From Aphanomyces cochlioides (lineage: Eukaryota > Oomycota > Saprolegniomycetes > Saprolegniales > Verrucalvaceae): a stretch of DNA of 64,000 nt. Under the pieces are notes generated by a model. The model worked only from the letters and a program-made list of their open reading frames with translations, searched no databases and was not told the origin of the DNA. A program made the position numbers and the translations under genes. Positions 33,807 to 45,150 of this stretch are shown piece after piece. Each line of letters opens with the position of its first letter. The first letter of the stretch is position 1. The stretch spans positions 1,612,001 to 1,676,000 of the forward strand of contig JAHQRK010000010.1 in assembly GCA_019828595.1 (NCBI GenBank), written 5' to 3'.

Positions 33807-35177
33807 TTACGAGGAGGCTCCAGATTTCATACTGTAGCGGTAATCATGAATCGCTTCCTCGATGCCCTGACGCATTGGATTTCGCAATCGACGGCTGCGT
33901 TCGATAAATGGTTGCAGAAACGAAGGGGGCTGAACTTCTCGCAGGGATTTTCGAGACATAAACATTTTCTTGAGAGCGTCGAGAACTTGGTCCGATGGCA
34001 CGTTGACTTCTTGATGCTCAAGGAGACGCGAAATATTCCAGTGGCTCACGACAGTCATGCGGGATTTTTCGCTATCATCTGGATGTGCCGTGAAAAGCCA
34101 CCTGGAGCAATATGAGTGACGATAAAAGGGATAATAGAATTACCAGCAACAGAGTTCGTCAATCATATCAGTCGGTTGTAAAGGTACAAGTCCGTCTTGC
34201 AGCACTGGAACCCAGACGATGACAGCACATTGTTCGTCTTCGTAATATTTTCGAATCATGTTTGAATGATAGACGACTCCACCGCGTTTGTTCTGGTACC
34301 GATGGTATAATGTGTGATCGTCGATTAATTCCAAGATCTACGTATGGTCAACAATTATTCATAGACCGCATTGTCAAATACCTCAATATCATGTTCCTGC
34401 GACTGTGCAGCAGGCGTTCGATTTGACATGCCTTTCCACGAAGCACATGCCATGAGTTGAAAAGGCGCTGGTAAATTGACATGGTTCACAGATCGGAAGC
34501 CAAGTTGTTGGTCACTCAAATGAATTGGTTCACCCTTGCACATGTCTTCGCCAAGATCCAAGGCACCAGCTTTGACAAAATCGTTTTGATAGCGACTATA
34601 ATGTTCGTCTGCCAAACGATGAATATTCTCAATACGAAGTCGAGGATCTTCAGGCAATACATGACTTTTGTCATCAAATGCAACTCCTGGCAAAGCCTAC
34701 AATACAACAAACTTGAGATTTCGACCGCTCGATCGAGAGTTCTACCGTCCATCGTGGAGTCTTAACGATGAGCTTTTGGAAGCGCCCAATATATTCGCCT
34801 CGTTCTTGGACTGCCGTTCGTAGTTGTCGATTTTCTTGCATCGCTTTAAATTTCTCCATGCGCTGTTGTTCTGCAATCAGTTCCCATCGAGAAGAATGTG
34901 TCCTGCTTTCAACTGCACGCGTGGCTTCTTGTAATTGCGCTTGTAGCTCACAGATCTCAGCTTCCAACTGCTGTACTTCCGACTTGTTGGTGTAGACTCG
35001 GAGTCGCTTCGCTATTGGCATCTCCGTGCTTTGTTCATTGGTTCTTGGTGCGTCAAGAATACTGCAAACTGTAGCCCACATGAATGCGTCCTCTTCTCCT
35101 TGGCTATCCACAGACGTGATTAACAGATCGCTGCCTACGGAAGGAAGTATATCGCCCAGGCCATCGACTCCTTCCAT
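33807..35177 (-). CDS. Family copy 10 (subtype A), intact, 411 aa
   Basis: Exons 35177-34746, 34696-34382, 34337-34144 and 34101-33807, GT-AG introns of 42-49 bp, phases 0, 0 and 2, no stops. Exon 1: acidic start, EEDAFMWATVC, basic AKRLRVYTNKSEVQQL, a coiled coil (about residues 60-135) with ERGEYIGRFQK and KTPRWT. Exon 2: NIHRLADEHYSRY, FVKAGALDLGED, LGFRSVNHVNLPAPF. Exon 3: ELIDDHTLYHRY, SNMIRKYYEDE, ELCCW. Exon 4: FTAHPDDSEKSRMTVVSHWNIS, then RSRRLRNPMR. It is the cleanest subtype-A gene and the best template for judging the broken copies. Biochemical role unknown. Confidence 0.8.
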
Positions 35178-35789
35178 CGTGGAGGGAGCTTGTCACTGTG
35201 GAGGTTTTATTCCTCCTGGAAATGATGCCGTTTCCTTTCCTTATTTCAGTACATACTTATTCCAAGTTACACATTCATCACAACAACAAACAACGGGCGA
35301 CTTCTGTGCTGCATTGCCGGTAGTCCAAGTCGTGGGGATATTATACTCTTCAATATCAAATATTATAACGAGCAGAGCTCTCCACACGTTCTTCGCTTGT
35401 CTGGATGCGAGCGAGATGGACTCACCATGCGGCGTTATCAATTGGATGGACTTGCACCACACGACCAGCAACAAATAAATTCCCTTATTTCATCTCAATA
35501 TTTCAAATGGTGCATATTACCAGTAGGACCAGTGGTACACTGTGGGTGCGATGCCTATGACACCAACTTTGAGTGGCGAGTCAATCAATTAAAACTGGGG
35601 TGTCCGGGCTATAAGACATTAAACCTGGGGTCCCACTGTCACCCATACTTGGATAGAATAAAGGAGAATGGGATTTGACAGCAAACGTTCAAACAACGAC
35701 GCAGCAATAGAAAAACATTGTGAAATACAAGAAAATATATTGTAATATTGGGAACTTACAATAAATTATTGTAAAGAGTCTACACTCTA
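35178..35789. other. Repeat-bearing spacer upstream of the MULE
   Basis: Contains the left arm (35579-35650) of an inverted repeat whose other arm is at 37912-37983, and a segment around 35475-35520 (AAATTCCCTTATTTC block) that recurs at about 39488-39535. A Cys-rich minus-strand frame (35474-35241) is not recognised. Confidence 0.4.
35579..35650 (+). repeat. Inverted repeat flanking the MULE, left arm
   Basis: About 72 bp around TCAATCAATTAAAACTGGGG matches, inverted, 37912-37983 with a handful of differences. It may be part of the long terminal repeats of the MULE that lies between the arms. Confidence 0.6.
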
Positions 35790-37061
35790 TTCAATAATCT
35801 CAACTCTAGGATGCCACATGAAGGGAGAAATGCATAAAATTGGCACTATTCTGCTAGCTACAGGACGTGACGGTGATGAAAAAACATTGACCCTGGCGTT
35901 GGCCTTGGTTCAAAATGAAAATTTGGAGTCATGGCTGTAGTTTTGTCGTCAAATGAAAGTTGCGTTTGGCGTTGCATTTGAAAAATGGTGCTTTGCTTCA
36001 GACAGACAGAAAGGTAGGATACACTTAATTCCTAGACATAACATCTCTGAATAGGCTTAATTCAATGTATTAAAACTGAATTTCCTCGTGCCTTTCACCG
36101 CTTCTGCATGCGTCACATCATACAAAATCTCCGACAGAGAAAGCATGTCTTGACAAATTTGGACGAGGCCACAATATTCCAAATTGCTAGAAGTCCAACT
36201 AAAGAGATATTTGAGTCGCGCATGGATGCTTTGGCGACCACAAAACCAAGTATGAACAATGCAGTAAAGTAAAATTCATTTTGTTGTAGATGTTGTAGCC
36301 TACCTCAAGGGGATTGCCCTAGAAAATTGGGTATCGTTCGTTATTTGTGAAAATGGGGGCTCATCATTTAACTCCCTAACGTCAAATATTGCTAAAGCTT
36401 CTAACCACTGGCTTGGCCAGGATGTTCGCAGTTGCGGGCCACTACTTTTAGTGTTTTCGTTCCTACGAAAACTCAATGAGATCTTCAATACGTGACTGGG
36501 TACATACAAATCATCATGTCCAATAACCCCCGTGCCATCACTCACTGCTTCTGCAAGTGTGGAAAATCAATTGACTTCTAAAGCATTTCGTGAGGCAAGG
36601 AAATGCTCGGTTGGCTTTATGAACAAGCAAAATCACTAATGACATTTTAGGTTACCGACATGCGAATTGATGGAATCTATTTAGTCTTGCACAGCAAGTA
36701 CTCGTCAATCGATGGAACAAAATACAAAGTCGTTCAAATTCCAGAGCAGGTGGGTCGCTTACATAGATCTATAGTTACATTCTACAACTTAGACTTGTTC
36801 ATGTGGGGCGTGGCAGGACAACCTCCGTCCTTGTTTCCATGCCTTAGCTGTTGCAATGCACACTGGTCAGGAGTACATTCAATGGTTTCATCGAGGTTAC
36901 CTCCAAAAATCATGTATGGCTGTTTATGACAGCCCGCTATATGTCTTGCCCCCGTCGACGTTGAAAGTGACTCTGACTTAGCAGTTAATAGCTACGATAT
37001 CCAAAAGTCGACAGCAGGTCGAAAAGGTGGGAAGCGGAAGCGAAGTAAATACATGGTGTAG
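35790..37061 (+). pseudogene. MULE (Mutator-like) transposase relic with SWIM zinc finger
   Basis: Exons visible: up to 36013, 36055-36249, 36290 to about 36475, a piece around 36650-36750, and about 36795-37061, separated by short GT-AG introns. Motifs in order: CHMKG, TILLATGRDGDEKTL, SDRQKGLIQCIK, FHRFCMRHIIQNL, YLKGIALENWVSF, LTSNIAKASNHWL, then a SWIM finger CSCGAWQDNLRPCFH and a basic GRKGGKRKR tail. This is the MULE order. The Asp usually preceding the G/A-C-H-x-KG motif is absent, and a TAG replaces a Trp codon (ESWL-stop-FCRQ, about 35937). Inactive. Confidence 0.75.
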
Positions 37062-37139
37062 CAGTAAATACATAAGCTTTATGGTTTTGATAGTACAGAG
37101 CCACACAACATACTAGTCTGAGTCTCGAGGGATTTATGC

Positions 37140-37424
37140 CACGATAGAAGCACTGTGCGGCGCGGCATGGACATGCCGATATCGTCCAATTGCTACATCT
37201 GCGAGGCGTGCTCGACAGGCACCGTGGATGGCGCAGCACGGTATGGACATTTGAACACTGTGACATACTTGCACCATAATCGCACTGAAGGAGCGACAAA
37301 AATGGCCATGAATCTGGCATGCCGCAATGGACATTTTGGAGTTGTGCAGTTTCTCCACACAATGTCCTGCCACGACAACATCTATATAAAATGCTATGAG
37401 CATAGCTCAAGTCCAGTACGATGA
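37140..37424 (+). pseudogene. Ankyrin-repeat gene fragment
   Basis: Three consecutive ankyrin-type units: AARHGHADIVQLLH (one frame), then after a frame change VDGAARYGHLNTVTYLHHNR and ACRNGHFGVVQFLH. The spacing and A-x-x-GH-x-x-VV-x-(W/F)LH pattern are typical of the large ankyrin families of oomycetes. No start, no further repeats; frameshifted. Confidence 0.65.
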
Positions 37425-38249
37425 TCGTGGCCTTCAGTATATTGACGTAAGAAGAAAAAATTACGATCGTATTTTCTAAAGGTTGTCCAAACTACGGTGA
37501 AAGTATGTACACGAATGAGCTTCATGAGCTAAAAGTGAAGACGGTGGTGACTACCACAAAAAGCAGATTCATTTACGACTGTGAAGTGTGAACTCTAATA
37601 CTTTCCAACTCAGCAGCGTACACCCAGCCGAAGGACAATTTCGAATAATGAAACTGGCGCACATACCAGCTAAGTTGGGTGCAGGCATTTGATGAACATT
37701 TCCCATGCAGTCATGGTGAATTTGTCATCGGAGGTGACCACAAACAATAGAAGGGCTTGATTAAGCTCATAGTCGGTGGCGCATGGAGTAAAAGGTGGAG
37801 ATTTGAAGGTTTTCACTAACTGTAAGCTGCAAGAGAGCTGGCTGAACGATCCCATCTGGACGCTGCTTGTTGTGTTTCGGCTGCTCATCCAATGCGTCAT
37901 TGTCAAAATCCAGTATGGGTGACAGTGGGACCCCAGATTTAATGTCATAGCCCAGACACCCCAGTTTTAATTGATTGACTCTCTGAGTGGCATGATGAGC
38001 AATCGAGCGATGTGGCAGAGATGCTAAGCAGACCCTGGGAAAATCGTATTTACTACCTATTCCTTGACTGCGAGGAATAAATATATTCATGGCATCAGTG
38101 CGGTCACAAGATAAAGTTATTTTTACAGCGCATCCTGTCAGATAAGTTACTTTCTTTGCACGCGGCACGAAAGAAGTCGAAAAAAAGCCCGATCAAGTTC
38201 ATACACATGGAAGTCGCGTTAGATGTTAGTGCTACACTGTAACGTAAAT
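37425..38249. other. Spacer with right arm of the MULE-flanking inverted repeat
   Basis: Holds the repeat arm at 37912-37983. A minus-strand frame (38168-37767) spans it and is not recognised. Confidence 0.4.
37912..37983 (-). repeat. Inverted repeat flanking the MULE, right arm
   Basis: Reverse-complement match of 35579-35650, containing CCCCAGTTTTAATTGATTGA. Confidence 0.6.
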
Positions 38250-38470
38250 CTAACTTTGAGAATTTGCCTGCTTGATGGCTTCATCCACGTCGGTGAGGCC
38301 CCAAATTTCCCTATTTGCATGGAGGAACATTTGAGACTCGAATTTCTGAGGCAATATGCCGCGGCGGCGATCACTGAGCGCAAACTTAGACAACGAAAAG
38401 AGTCGCTCGCACAGGTTTGAAGTAGGCTGTATGAAGCGGCAATCCATGTACGCATCGGCAGTATCTTAAA
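38250..38470 (-). pseudogene. hAT transposase C-terminal dimerisation domain fragment
   Basis: Minus-strand reading with IQPTSNLCERLFSLSKFALS, DRRRGILP and FLHANREIWG, the signature of the hAT C-terminal dimerisation region (P-T-S-x-x-x-ERLFS, then L-P and F-L-x-x-N). It starts after a possible AG acceptor at about 38470; the rest of the transposase is not found upstream. Confidence 0.7.
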
Positions 38471-38890
38471 AATTATATACTGTTATAATAAATAAATTGT
38501 TTCTTTATAAAGTATTAAAAGTAAATAATATTTACTTTTAATACAAAAAATATTGTGGATTCGCTAGAAATTTCCGAATTTGGATTCGTTTTTTGTATCA
38601 ATCTCCAATCGCGCCAATACATTGGATGAATGAAAATTAGAACAATACTTGCTCTCATGGGGACTGTACTTTCTCTTAAATTTATGCAGCCAATCACAAT
38701 CGCCCAAAATATTTATTAGCCAATGGCGTCGATTGGTGAATCGATCCGCCGGCGTGATTCGATTGAACGAGGTCTGGAAATTCGTATGAAATCAACAATA
38801 TATTATATTTTTTGTCACGGTTCATAAATAAGTCATTTTCTGTCAAAAATAGATTGCTATTTAAATAGAATCAATTTTTCCCAGGGTCTG
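38471..38890. other. Intergenic, no gene recognised
   Basis: AT-rich; no supported feature. An AG acceptor-like tract ends near 38884, just before the small frame at 38891. Confidence 0.35.
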
Positions 38891-39043
38891 ATGCTAAGCA
38901 TCAATAGCCTGATGAATGCTCCTGACAACAACGACGAGAAGAGCATTGGACAACCAGACCACCTCAGTGCGTTTGATTTTTCGCCACCGATCAAAAAATT
39001 AGAGTCGCCTGGCGAATTGACTGTCGATTTTACAATCAACTAG
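38891..39043 (+). CDS. Small hypothetical frame or exon, 50 codons
   Basis: ATG-initiated frame MLSINSLMNAPDNND to GELTVDFTIN and a TAG stop. Composition (polar, acidic, SPPIKKLESPGE) looks coding rather than random, and a further readable stretch (SSSTENHNNNDSLRKS) follows at about 39117. It could be the 5' exons of a small regulatory-type protein, or chance. No domain recognised. Confidence 0.25.
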   Translation: MLSINSLMNAPDNNDEKSIGQPDHLSAFDFSPPIKKLESPGELTVDFTIN

Positions 39044-39854
39044 CCAATCAAATTGCACGTTTTTAATTTTCAGCCAATTATATGCCTTCAATTTTGTCAT
39101 CACTTTCTCACTTGTAGCTCATCGTCGACAGAAAATCACAACAACAACGATTCCTTGCGCAAAAGCTGCACATTCCCAGCATGGCCGATGGCTCCAGGGG
39201 CAACTCTTTAGATGACATTTGTAAAAGATACATTTAAAGAGAAAAAGATATTCAAAATCGATTGGGCAAATCGGCTGGAGTCCAAATTTGAGCGAAATTG
39301 ACAATGCATTTGAAAGTATCCAGCAGACAGTGATATCGATGCTCTCGTGTGGTTTGAAGCTTCGTAGCTCATGATTGTAACGTTATGATAACCAATACGA
39401 TGCTTCAAATTCAATGACAGCACTTATTATTCTTCCAGGTTCAACTTTAAGACACTCGAGTGGGTCTCTACCACACAAGGAGCAACATAAAAATTCCCTT
39501 ATTTCGTCACTGTAATTCAGACGGTGCATATTATTGCACACTGCGGTCTTCTCGCTCTCTGACGAGAGCCAAAGGACAAGTATTTCTCAATGACGATGCT
39601 TCTATGTCGAGAATAACTTGAGAAGGAGGCGTTGAGATTTGAATTCCGGCTAAATCATCTTCAGTGCTTTGAACATGAAGCACTTGTGTTGCTTTGTATC
39701 TTCTGGAGAAAATGAAATGGACAAATTTGGCGGGTTGAGTCTACAGGGACATTGTGGCGCGAATTTTCCAACGAATGAAATGCCAACAGTCATCGAAATC
39801 TTTGACGCTTGAGAAATCTCATATAGAAGAGTGATGCAAGCAGCAGGCATAGCC
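39044..39854. other. Intergenic, mostly unrecognised
   Basis: Besides the possible second exon near 39117-39215, it contains a diverged copy of the AAATTCCCTTATTTC block seen at about 35475. The right end should hold the promoter of family copy 11. Confidence 0.35.
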
Positions 39855-41229
39855 ATGAAGTTTGAGGACCATTGGGATATTGAGACCGACTTGGGCTTTC
39901 TAATTTCGCTTGATGCTCCAAAGGAAGCTGGACCCCTCCAGATTGGCGAACTTATCCCAAGCCACGAAACTGCACTAAAACAATCAAAGTCGGGGAATCC
40001 ATTCGAGATTCGCAAACGACAGGAGCTCCATAGTCTACAACGCCAAGTACAAAAACTCGAAGATGAACTCGAACAAGCTACGTTGACTGCATCGGCTCTT
40101 GCAAAGTCGAGCCCTTGGGAAACCTTGGCACGTCAACAAAAGAGTCGAGTTCGTAAAGTACGCCAGGAAAATAAACACCTCCAAGAAGCTGTCTGCTCCA
40201 ACAAGACGCTCATCTCAAAGTTGACATCCCTCGTTGCCAAGCGACCCCGGGTGGAGGTATGAGAAACGAAGGCTACATGATGAGCTCACGCCATTCGTTT
40301 AGAGGGCTCTAACAAGTGACTGGGGAGTCTACAAACTGGAAGCCCAGTCAAATTTACGACAAGCGGGAATTCATTCGATTGCAGACCGTCAGTACGACCG
40401 CAAAGACACTGAGTTTATCCTTGCTGGGTTGATTGACAATCACGAAAACTTCCACCGAATCCATCCTGTGGTGAACGCGATGGACCAAACGACAGTCAAG
40501 TTTGAAGTTGCAAGACAAGTCACATTGCCCGCTCCATTTTATGTCGTGGGCCAAGCTCTCTGGCAAGCCTACAGCTGCGAGAAGACGCAAACCTGCGCTC
40601 CATCAGCTCAAGTGGTTGGGAGCTAGCAATACTTGATGCGTCTTAACTGCTCTGCTTAGATACACGAGAGGGTCGATGAACACACAGTCTATGAGCGCTT
40701 TACTGAAAGACGTCATGAATTTACAAGTTACGCCAATACCGTGCGGAAATATTATGTCAACGACCACGAGCATTTAATTGTGCTCCGTTCAGTGTTGGAG
40801 GACGCATTGACTCCTGAAATGATTCACGGCGTCGTAGTCAATGAAAGTGCGTGGTATGTAGACGTGTATTTCATTTGCACTTAGGAGATATTGCAGGCAT
40901 TCTGTTGTTCCCCTCGAGGGGGGGGGATGTCGCCTGTCGTTTTTGCTCCACTTTGTTTTGGATACAACGGTAGGTTCCCAGAGGCCCAACCATGAGGCAA
41001 TCGATGCAGTCGCAGCAGCGATGCGCAAGGCTCAAGGTCAAGACAGCCTAGTCGAAACAGGTATCTCAACCCTCACCTTGCATCCTTCTGACAAGTCGTC
41101 CTAGTTCCTGGCTATGATCCACTCATCGATCAGTTGTTATACCTCAAGGAGGCAATCAAGGAGACTGTCAACTTTGCCGTTCGGTGCTTCTATCAAGATG
41201 ACGCTGCAGTCATCACAAATATTTGTTAA
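39855..41229 (+). pseudogene. Family copy 11 (subtype B), exon 4 frameshifted
   Basis: Exon 1 (39855 to about 40257): MKFEDHWDIETDLGFLI, RKRQELHSLQRQV, coil, KRPRVE. Exon 2 (after TTTAG at about 40303): DWGVYKLEAQ, GIHSIADRQYDRKDTEFI, LPAPFYVVGQALWQAY. Exon 3 (from about 40660): HERVDEHTVYERF, VLEDALTPEM, NESAW. All are open. In exon 4 the frame breaks at an eight-G run (40919-40926) before CRLSFLLHFVLD, and again before VPGYDPLIDQL. The G-run could be a sequencing slip, but the second break argues for a pseudogene. Confidence 0.7.
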
Positions 41230-41713
41230 GGCTTACACCATCACATAGTAACACGAGATCAATCATCATTGAGACCTCCAAACTGTCTTAGCTTGCATCC
41301 CTAGCGATCTAGAACTCGGAATATGAGCTCCAAACGATGTCAGCAATCGTCAAGAAGCTCTAGCCTCTAGATTATCGGACTGTGCTCTTCAGAGGGAGAG
41401 GGTCTCTTGATAAAAAACCCTCGTCGTGTGTGAAGACTGACGGAGAGAATGTTGCAAATTGAAATCCATTATAGGTCGATTGAGTGGCACGATAAGCAAT
41501 TGACAGACCAAGTTCATGATTCGGTCGAAGCGAAGGGTCGGCAAGTCGCCACGTTCATTTCTTCCCTCTGCTGATCTTGAAGCGAAGACTTCCCCATGTG
41601 GTCGCAATTTGAAATTTCTGGCGAGTGGACTTGATGATTGAGACAACAGACTGCACTTTTATTGAATGCAGTCGTCGCCGATCGACCTTGAAAGAGCATC
41701 GACTCCAACAGGA
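41230..41713. other. Intergenic, promoter side of copy 12
   Basis: No recognisable coding sequence. Confidence 0.35.
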
Positions 41714-42926
41714 TGGCTGGAAATATTGAAGCAGATCAGTCATGGGATGTTGCAACCGACTTGGGCTTCCTTCTATCCAGCGACGATGAAATTGAGTTTG
41801 CATTGACTCAAGTGTGTGGCTTGATCTCAGCTTTCCAAGCGATGGAGAAATCGCAGCAAAAGTCGAAAGCGAGGTGACTCGAGTCTCGAGATCAGAGAGA
41901 GCTCCGTGAACCCCAAAATGAACTCAAGACCATCGAGAAACAACATGAAGAAGCCACATTGAAAACATTGTTGGTGGAGAGAGCAGACCCATGGGAGAAA
42001 TCAGCTCGTCGAGAACAACATCTAGCGCGGAAATTTCTCCAAGAAAACCAACATCTTCGAGATGCAGTCCACTTGAACAGCAAGTTTATCGCAAAGTTAT
42101 CCTCCAAACTGGGTAAGATGCCCTCCATTGAGGTAAGTTGAAACCTTATCGTCGACGAAATGTACTTAATTCGCGGAAGAGATTACTCACAAGCGAGTGG
42201 AATTTCTGCAAACTGGAAGCTGACGAAAGTTCACGCCGAGCAGGCCTTCATTCCATTGCTCAGCGACAGAATAGTTGCAAGGACACAGAGTTTATCCGCG
42301 CTGGACTAATTGAGGATCAAGGAAATTTTGAGCGCGTGCAGCCTTTAGCCACTTCAATTGACCAGCCGTCTGTGAAATTTCAAGTCTCGGAACAATTGAC
42401 ACTATCCGCTCCGTACTACGTGATGAGCCAAGCTCTATGGAAGGTTTTTAGCGGCGAGAAAGCTCAAAATTCGTCTCCGTTGGCACAAGTGGTTTGTGTA
42501 AATCCAAGTGAAACATGTCTTAGAGATCCATGTAGACCCGGGAGCGGCTGGATGACAACACAGTTTACGAACGTTTTTCTGAACGGCGTCGTGGCGTGAC
42601 GAGCTATTCAAATTCAGTGCGAAAATACTTTACCAATGATGATGAGCACGTTATCGTGCTCCGTTCGGTGTTAGAAGATGCATTGATTCCTGAAATGTCT
42701 GAAGGTGTCGTAATCAATGATTGTGCATGGTACGATGCCAGAAATGACTTTCGCGCTCAGAGCAATTTCAGGCATCCAGTGAAACCCCTCGAGGGGGGTA
42801 AATGCCGTCTAACTTTTTTACTCCAAAATGGTGATCGATACGAATATCTATCCGCAACGACCGAGCCTTGAGTCCATCGATGCAGTGACAGTAACAATGG
42901 CAAAAGCCGAGTTGGGGACAATTCTC
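41714..42926 (+). pseudogene. Family copy 12 (subtype B), nonsense in exon 1, fused to copy 13
   Basis: Exon 1 starts MAGNIEADQSWDVATDLGFLL and hits an in-frame TGA at about 41876, after which the coil (EKSARREQHLARKF, KMPSIE) is still readable to 42132. Exon 2 (from about 42191): EWNFCKLEAD, GLHSIAQRQNSCKDTEFI, LSAPYYVMSQALWKVF. Exon 3 (from about 42540): RERLDDNTVYERF, VLEDALIPEM, DCAW. Exon 4 starts at 42771 (HPVKPLEGGKCRLTFLL), shifts frame after LLQNG, reads SLESIDAVTVTMAKAE and then runs straight into exon 3 of copy 13. Confidence 0.7.
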
Positions 42927-43499
42927 CCGAATCTGAAGGTATATGAGCGAGTAGACTCTAATACAGTCTACGAGCGGTACTCTCGCACTTTTCGTGGAAT
43001 TGCAGCTCATGCAAACTCTGTTCGGAAGTTTTACGAGACTGATCGAGAGCATGTTATTGTCATTCGATCTATCGTGGAAGCACCTCAAAAGGCGGAAGAT
43101 TGCATCGAAGTCCAGAATGCCTGGTACGAAAGAAAACTATCAATTTCAGACTAAGTAGGAAATTAGGTTGAAGGTTGTGCCTACATATATTGTATTGGGG
43201 AAAACAAGTGCCGGCTCTTGATGCTCCGCAAATTTATGTATGAAACCAAGCTCAAGGATCCAAATGGCACCGAAGAGTTTCGCCCGCCGCCAAAAAATAT
43301 CGATATTAACGAACTCATGCCCGAAGGAAGATTGTTCACATCAGCGCAATATCTTCATATGATCTTGCAAGACTATCCAGGTTCCAAGTCGATTCGCAGT
43401 CGATGCAGCGAAATGAGAATCGCATTGCAAAACACGGTCAGCACTTGGAGAAATTCAATCAAACTCAAATTTGCCATGCCAACTGTGCAGGTTCTCTAA
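42927..43499 (+). pseudogene. Family copy 13 (subtype B), only exons 3 and 4
   Basis: Begins with VYERVDSNTVYERYS and SVRKFYETDREHVIV (exon 3), then after an intron-like gap GENKCRLLMLRKFM, FRPPPKNIDINELMPEGRLFTS and a C-terminal helix (exon 4). Exons 1 and 2 are absent; the start is joined to the tail of copy 12, as expected from unequal recombination between tandem copies. Confidence 0.65.
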
Positions 43500-43834
43500 T
43501 AACTGGTGGTCCTCACGAAATTCGTAGTCATATCTATTGAATGAAGTTAATTTGAATAGAAGGAAACAATGTGTCGAAGTTGTCAAAGGTGTCTATTTGA
43601 TACCTTATCAACCTTATACGTGTTGGCAATTATTCATCGAATTGAAACTGCCCCCCAAGACGTGCCGTCGAAGACTGCGCGCACTGTTTCTCTGGAGGAA
43701 AGGAAAGCCAAGAAGGGGAATAACTATTTTAGTCTTCTGATGCAACATTTTGCAGTCGATTTTCAGTACAGTGGAGTGGTGATATCCTTCGCTGGATATA
43801 GTCTCCAACAGTATGGTCGACTGCTTCACGGCTA

Positions 43835-44640
43835 GCCACCTTGATCATCTCACATCGTTCGATGAGCGAGTCAAATCCAGGGATAATGCTCATGTACTCG
43901 GGTAGCTGTTGGTCCGATGAATAAATACCAAGTGGAGATCCAGATTCTTCGACTTTTGTATTCCTGCATGTCGAGATGATTCTTCGGCGACTAATTTGGG
44001 TGCAATACAGTTGATCCCAAAGAGTCCTACATCATGTTAAATCTCAACACTCGTTGATAAGCTTGGCGTACATGGGACTGCGGCTTCTTGTGTAGGAACA
44101 ACATGAAGTTTTCAATGAATAATTTGTTTTCGTGGACGGTGTCTGTAAGTTTTGCCCAGAGCAACTATTTTCGTACTTCGTTGCGTTCATGTCGAGCTAA
44201 TTTTTCCATCGCGATGCAGTAGCGCCGCTGCAAATTTTGTCTCGTCCTATTGATCCTCGAGCTGTTTGATTTGCCACTTTAGATCTGAAATAGTTTGGCG
44301 ACGAAGATGCACCGAGGGAGTGTCCACTCGATGTCAATACATTTCCACTCGATGCGAATGTCGACTTGACCGAGTCCGTGGCGACGTCAGTCGACGCTAT
44401 CATGACGTCACAACCGAACGGAACCGTCTTTCCGTTCACACAGCAGACACGTTCGGAAGGATGGACGCGATCTTGGCGCGCTTTTTTTGAAAGGCAGAGT
44501 GGAGAATGGACCAATCCAATCCTTCCGAACGATTTCTTCCAGCCAATCCATTCATTTCTGAAATTTGAGATCTTGGCCGACGACATCCCCAGCCGATATC
44601 CCGATATCCCCCGCTGGCATCCGACATGACAGATGTCAAG
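43835..44640 (-). pseudogene. Family copy 14 (subtype B) relic
   Basis: Exon-1 coil remnants (LRRQTISDLKWQIKQLEDQ, RNEVRK, HENKLFIENFMLFLHKKP) contain several stops. The first part of exon 2 (CIAPKLVAEESSRHAGIQ) is followed directly by the end of exon 4 (ESGSPLGIYSSDQQLPEY, PGFDSLIERCEM), so the rest of exon 2 and all of exon 3 are deleted. Closest to copy 15. Confidence 0.65.
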
Positions 44641-45150
44641 ACGTCGTCAACTTGACGGACGTCCATCGCTCGTGCACCGCCGATCCAATTTGGAGTCCAG
44701 TGTGTGCGTATATCAAATGGCATCGACATCGTCCGTGATCCTGAAGTTAATTTGTTGAAAGTCCATCTCTTCCCATGACATTTGAAATGAATTTCAATTC
44801 TCCAGACAAAATTTCATTGTCATGGAAGATGTCAGAGCCGTCACAGTGGATTACGACGTCGCGTTAGCGTCACCGTAGTATCTCGTGGGGCGTCGAAAAG
44901 ATTGTGATGCAGCATTTGTATCGTCGTAATATCTGCATGTTATGTAGGTATGCTGCTTTAAAGCACCATATCTCCATCAATTCAAGGATATGAATTGGTG
45001 CGAGAAATCTGCTACCGAGGGGGATTTTCGCTATCGACAAAGTTGTAGATGAATATCGTCTGCAAACCTAATTTGCCTGGTACAGTGACTCCCAGTACCA
45101 CCAGTACAGTACCAGTCACTGAAGCGACTTCACACATATTCTTGATTTTG
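44641..45150. other. Intergenic between copies 14 and 15
   Basis: No gene recognised. Segments upstream of copy 14 resemble the upstream regions of copies 15 and 17 (GATCAC-x-GACGA block). Confidence 0.4.

Noticed and set aside
37767..38168. 134-codon minus-strand frame spanning the inverted repeat arm
   Set aside because: Spans a non-coding-looking repeat; similarity to the left arm is at DNA level on opposite strands, so a protein is not supported.
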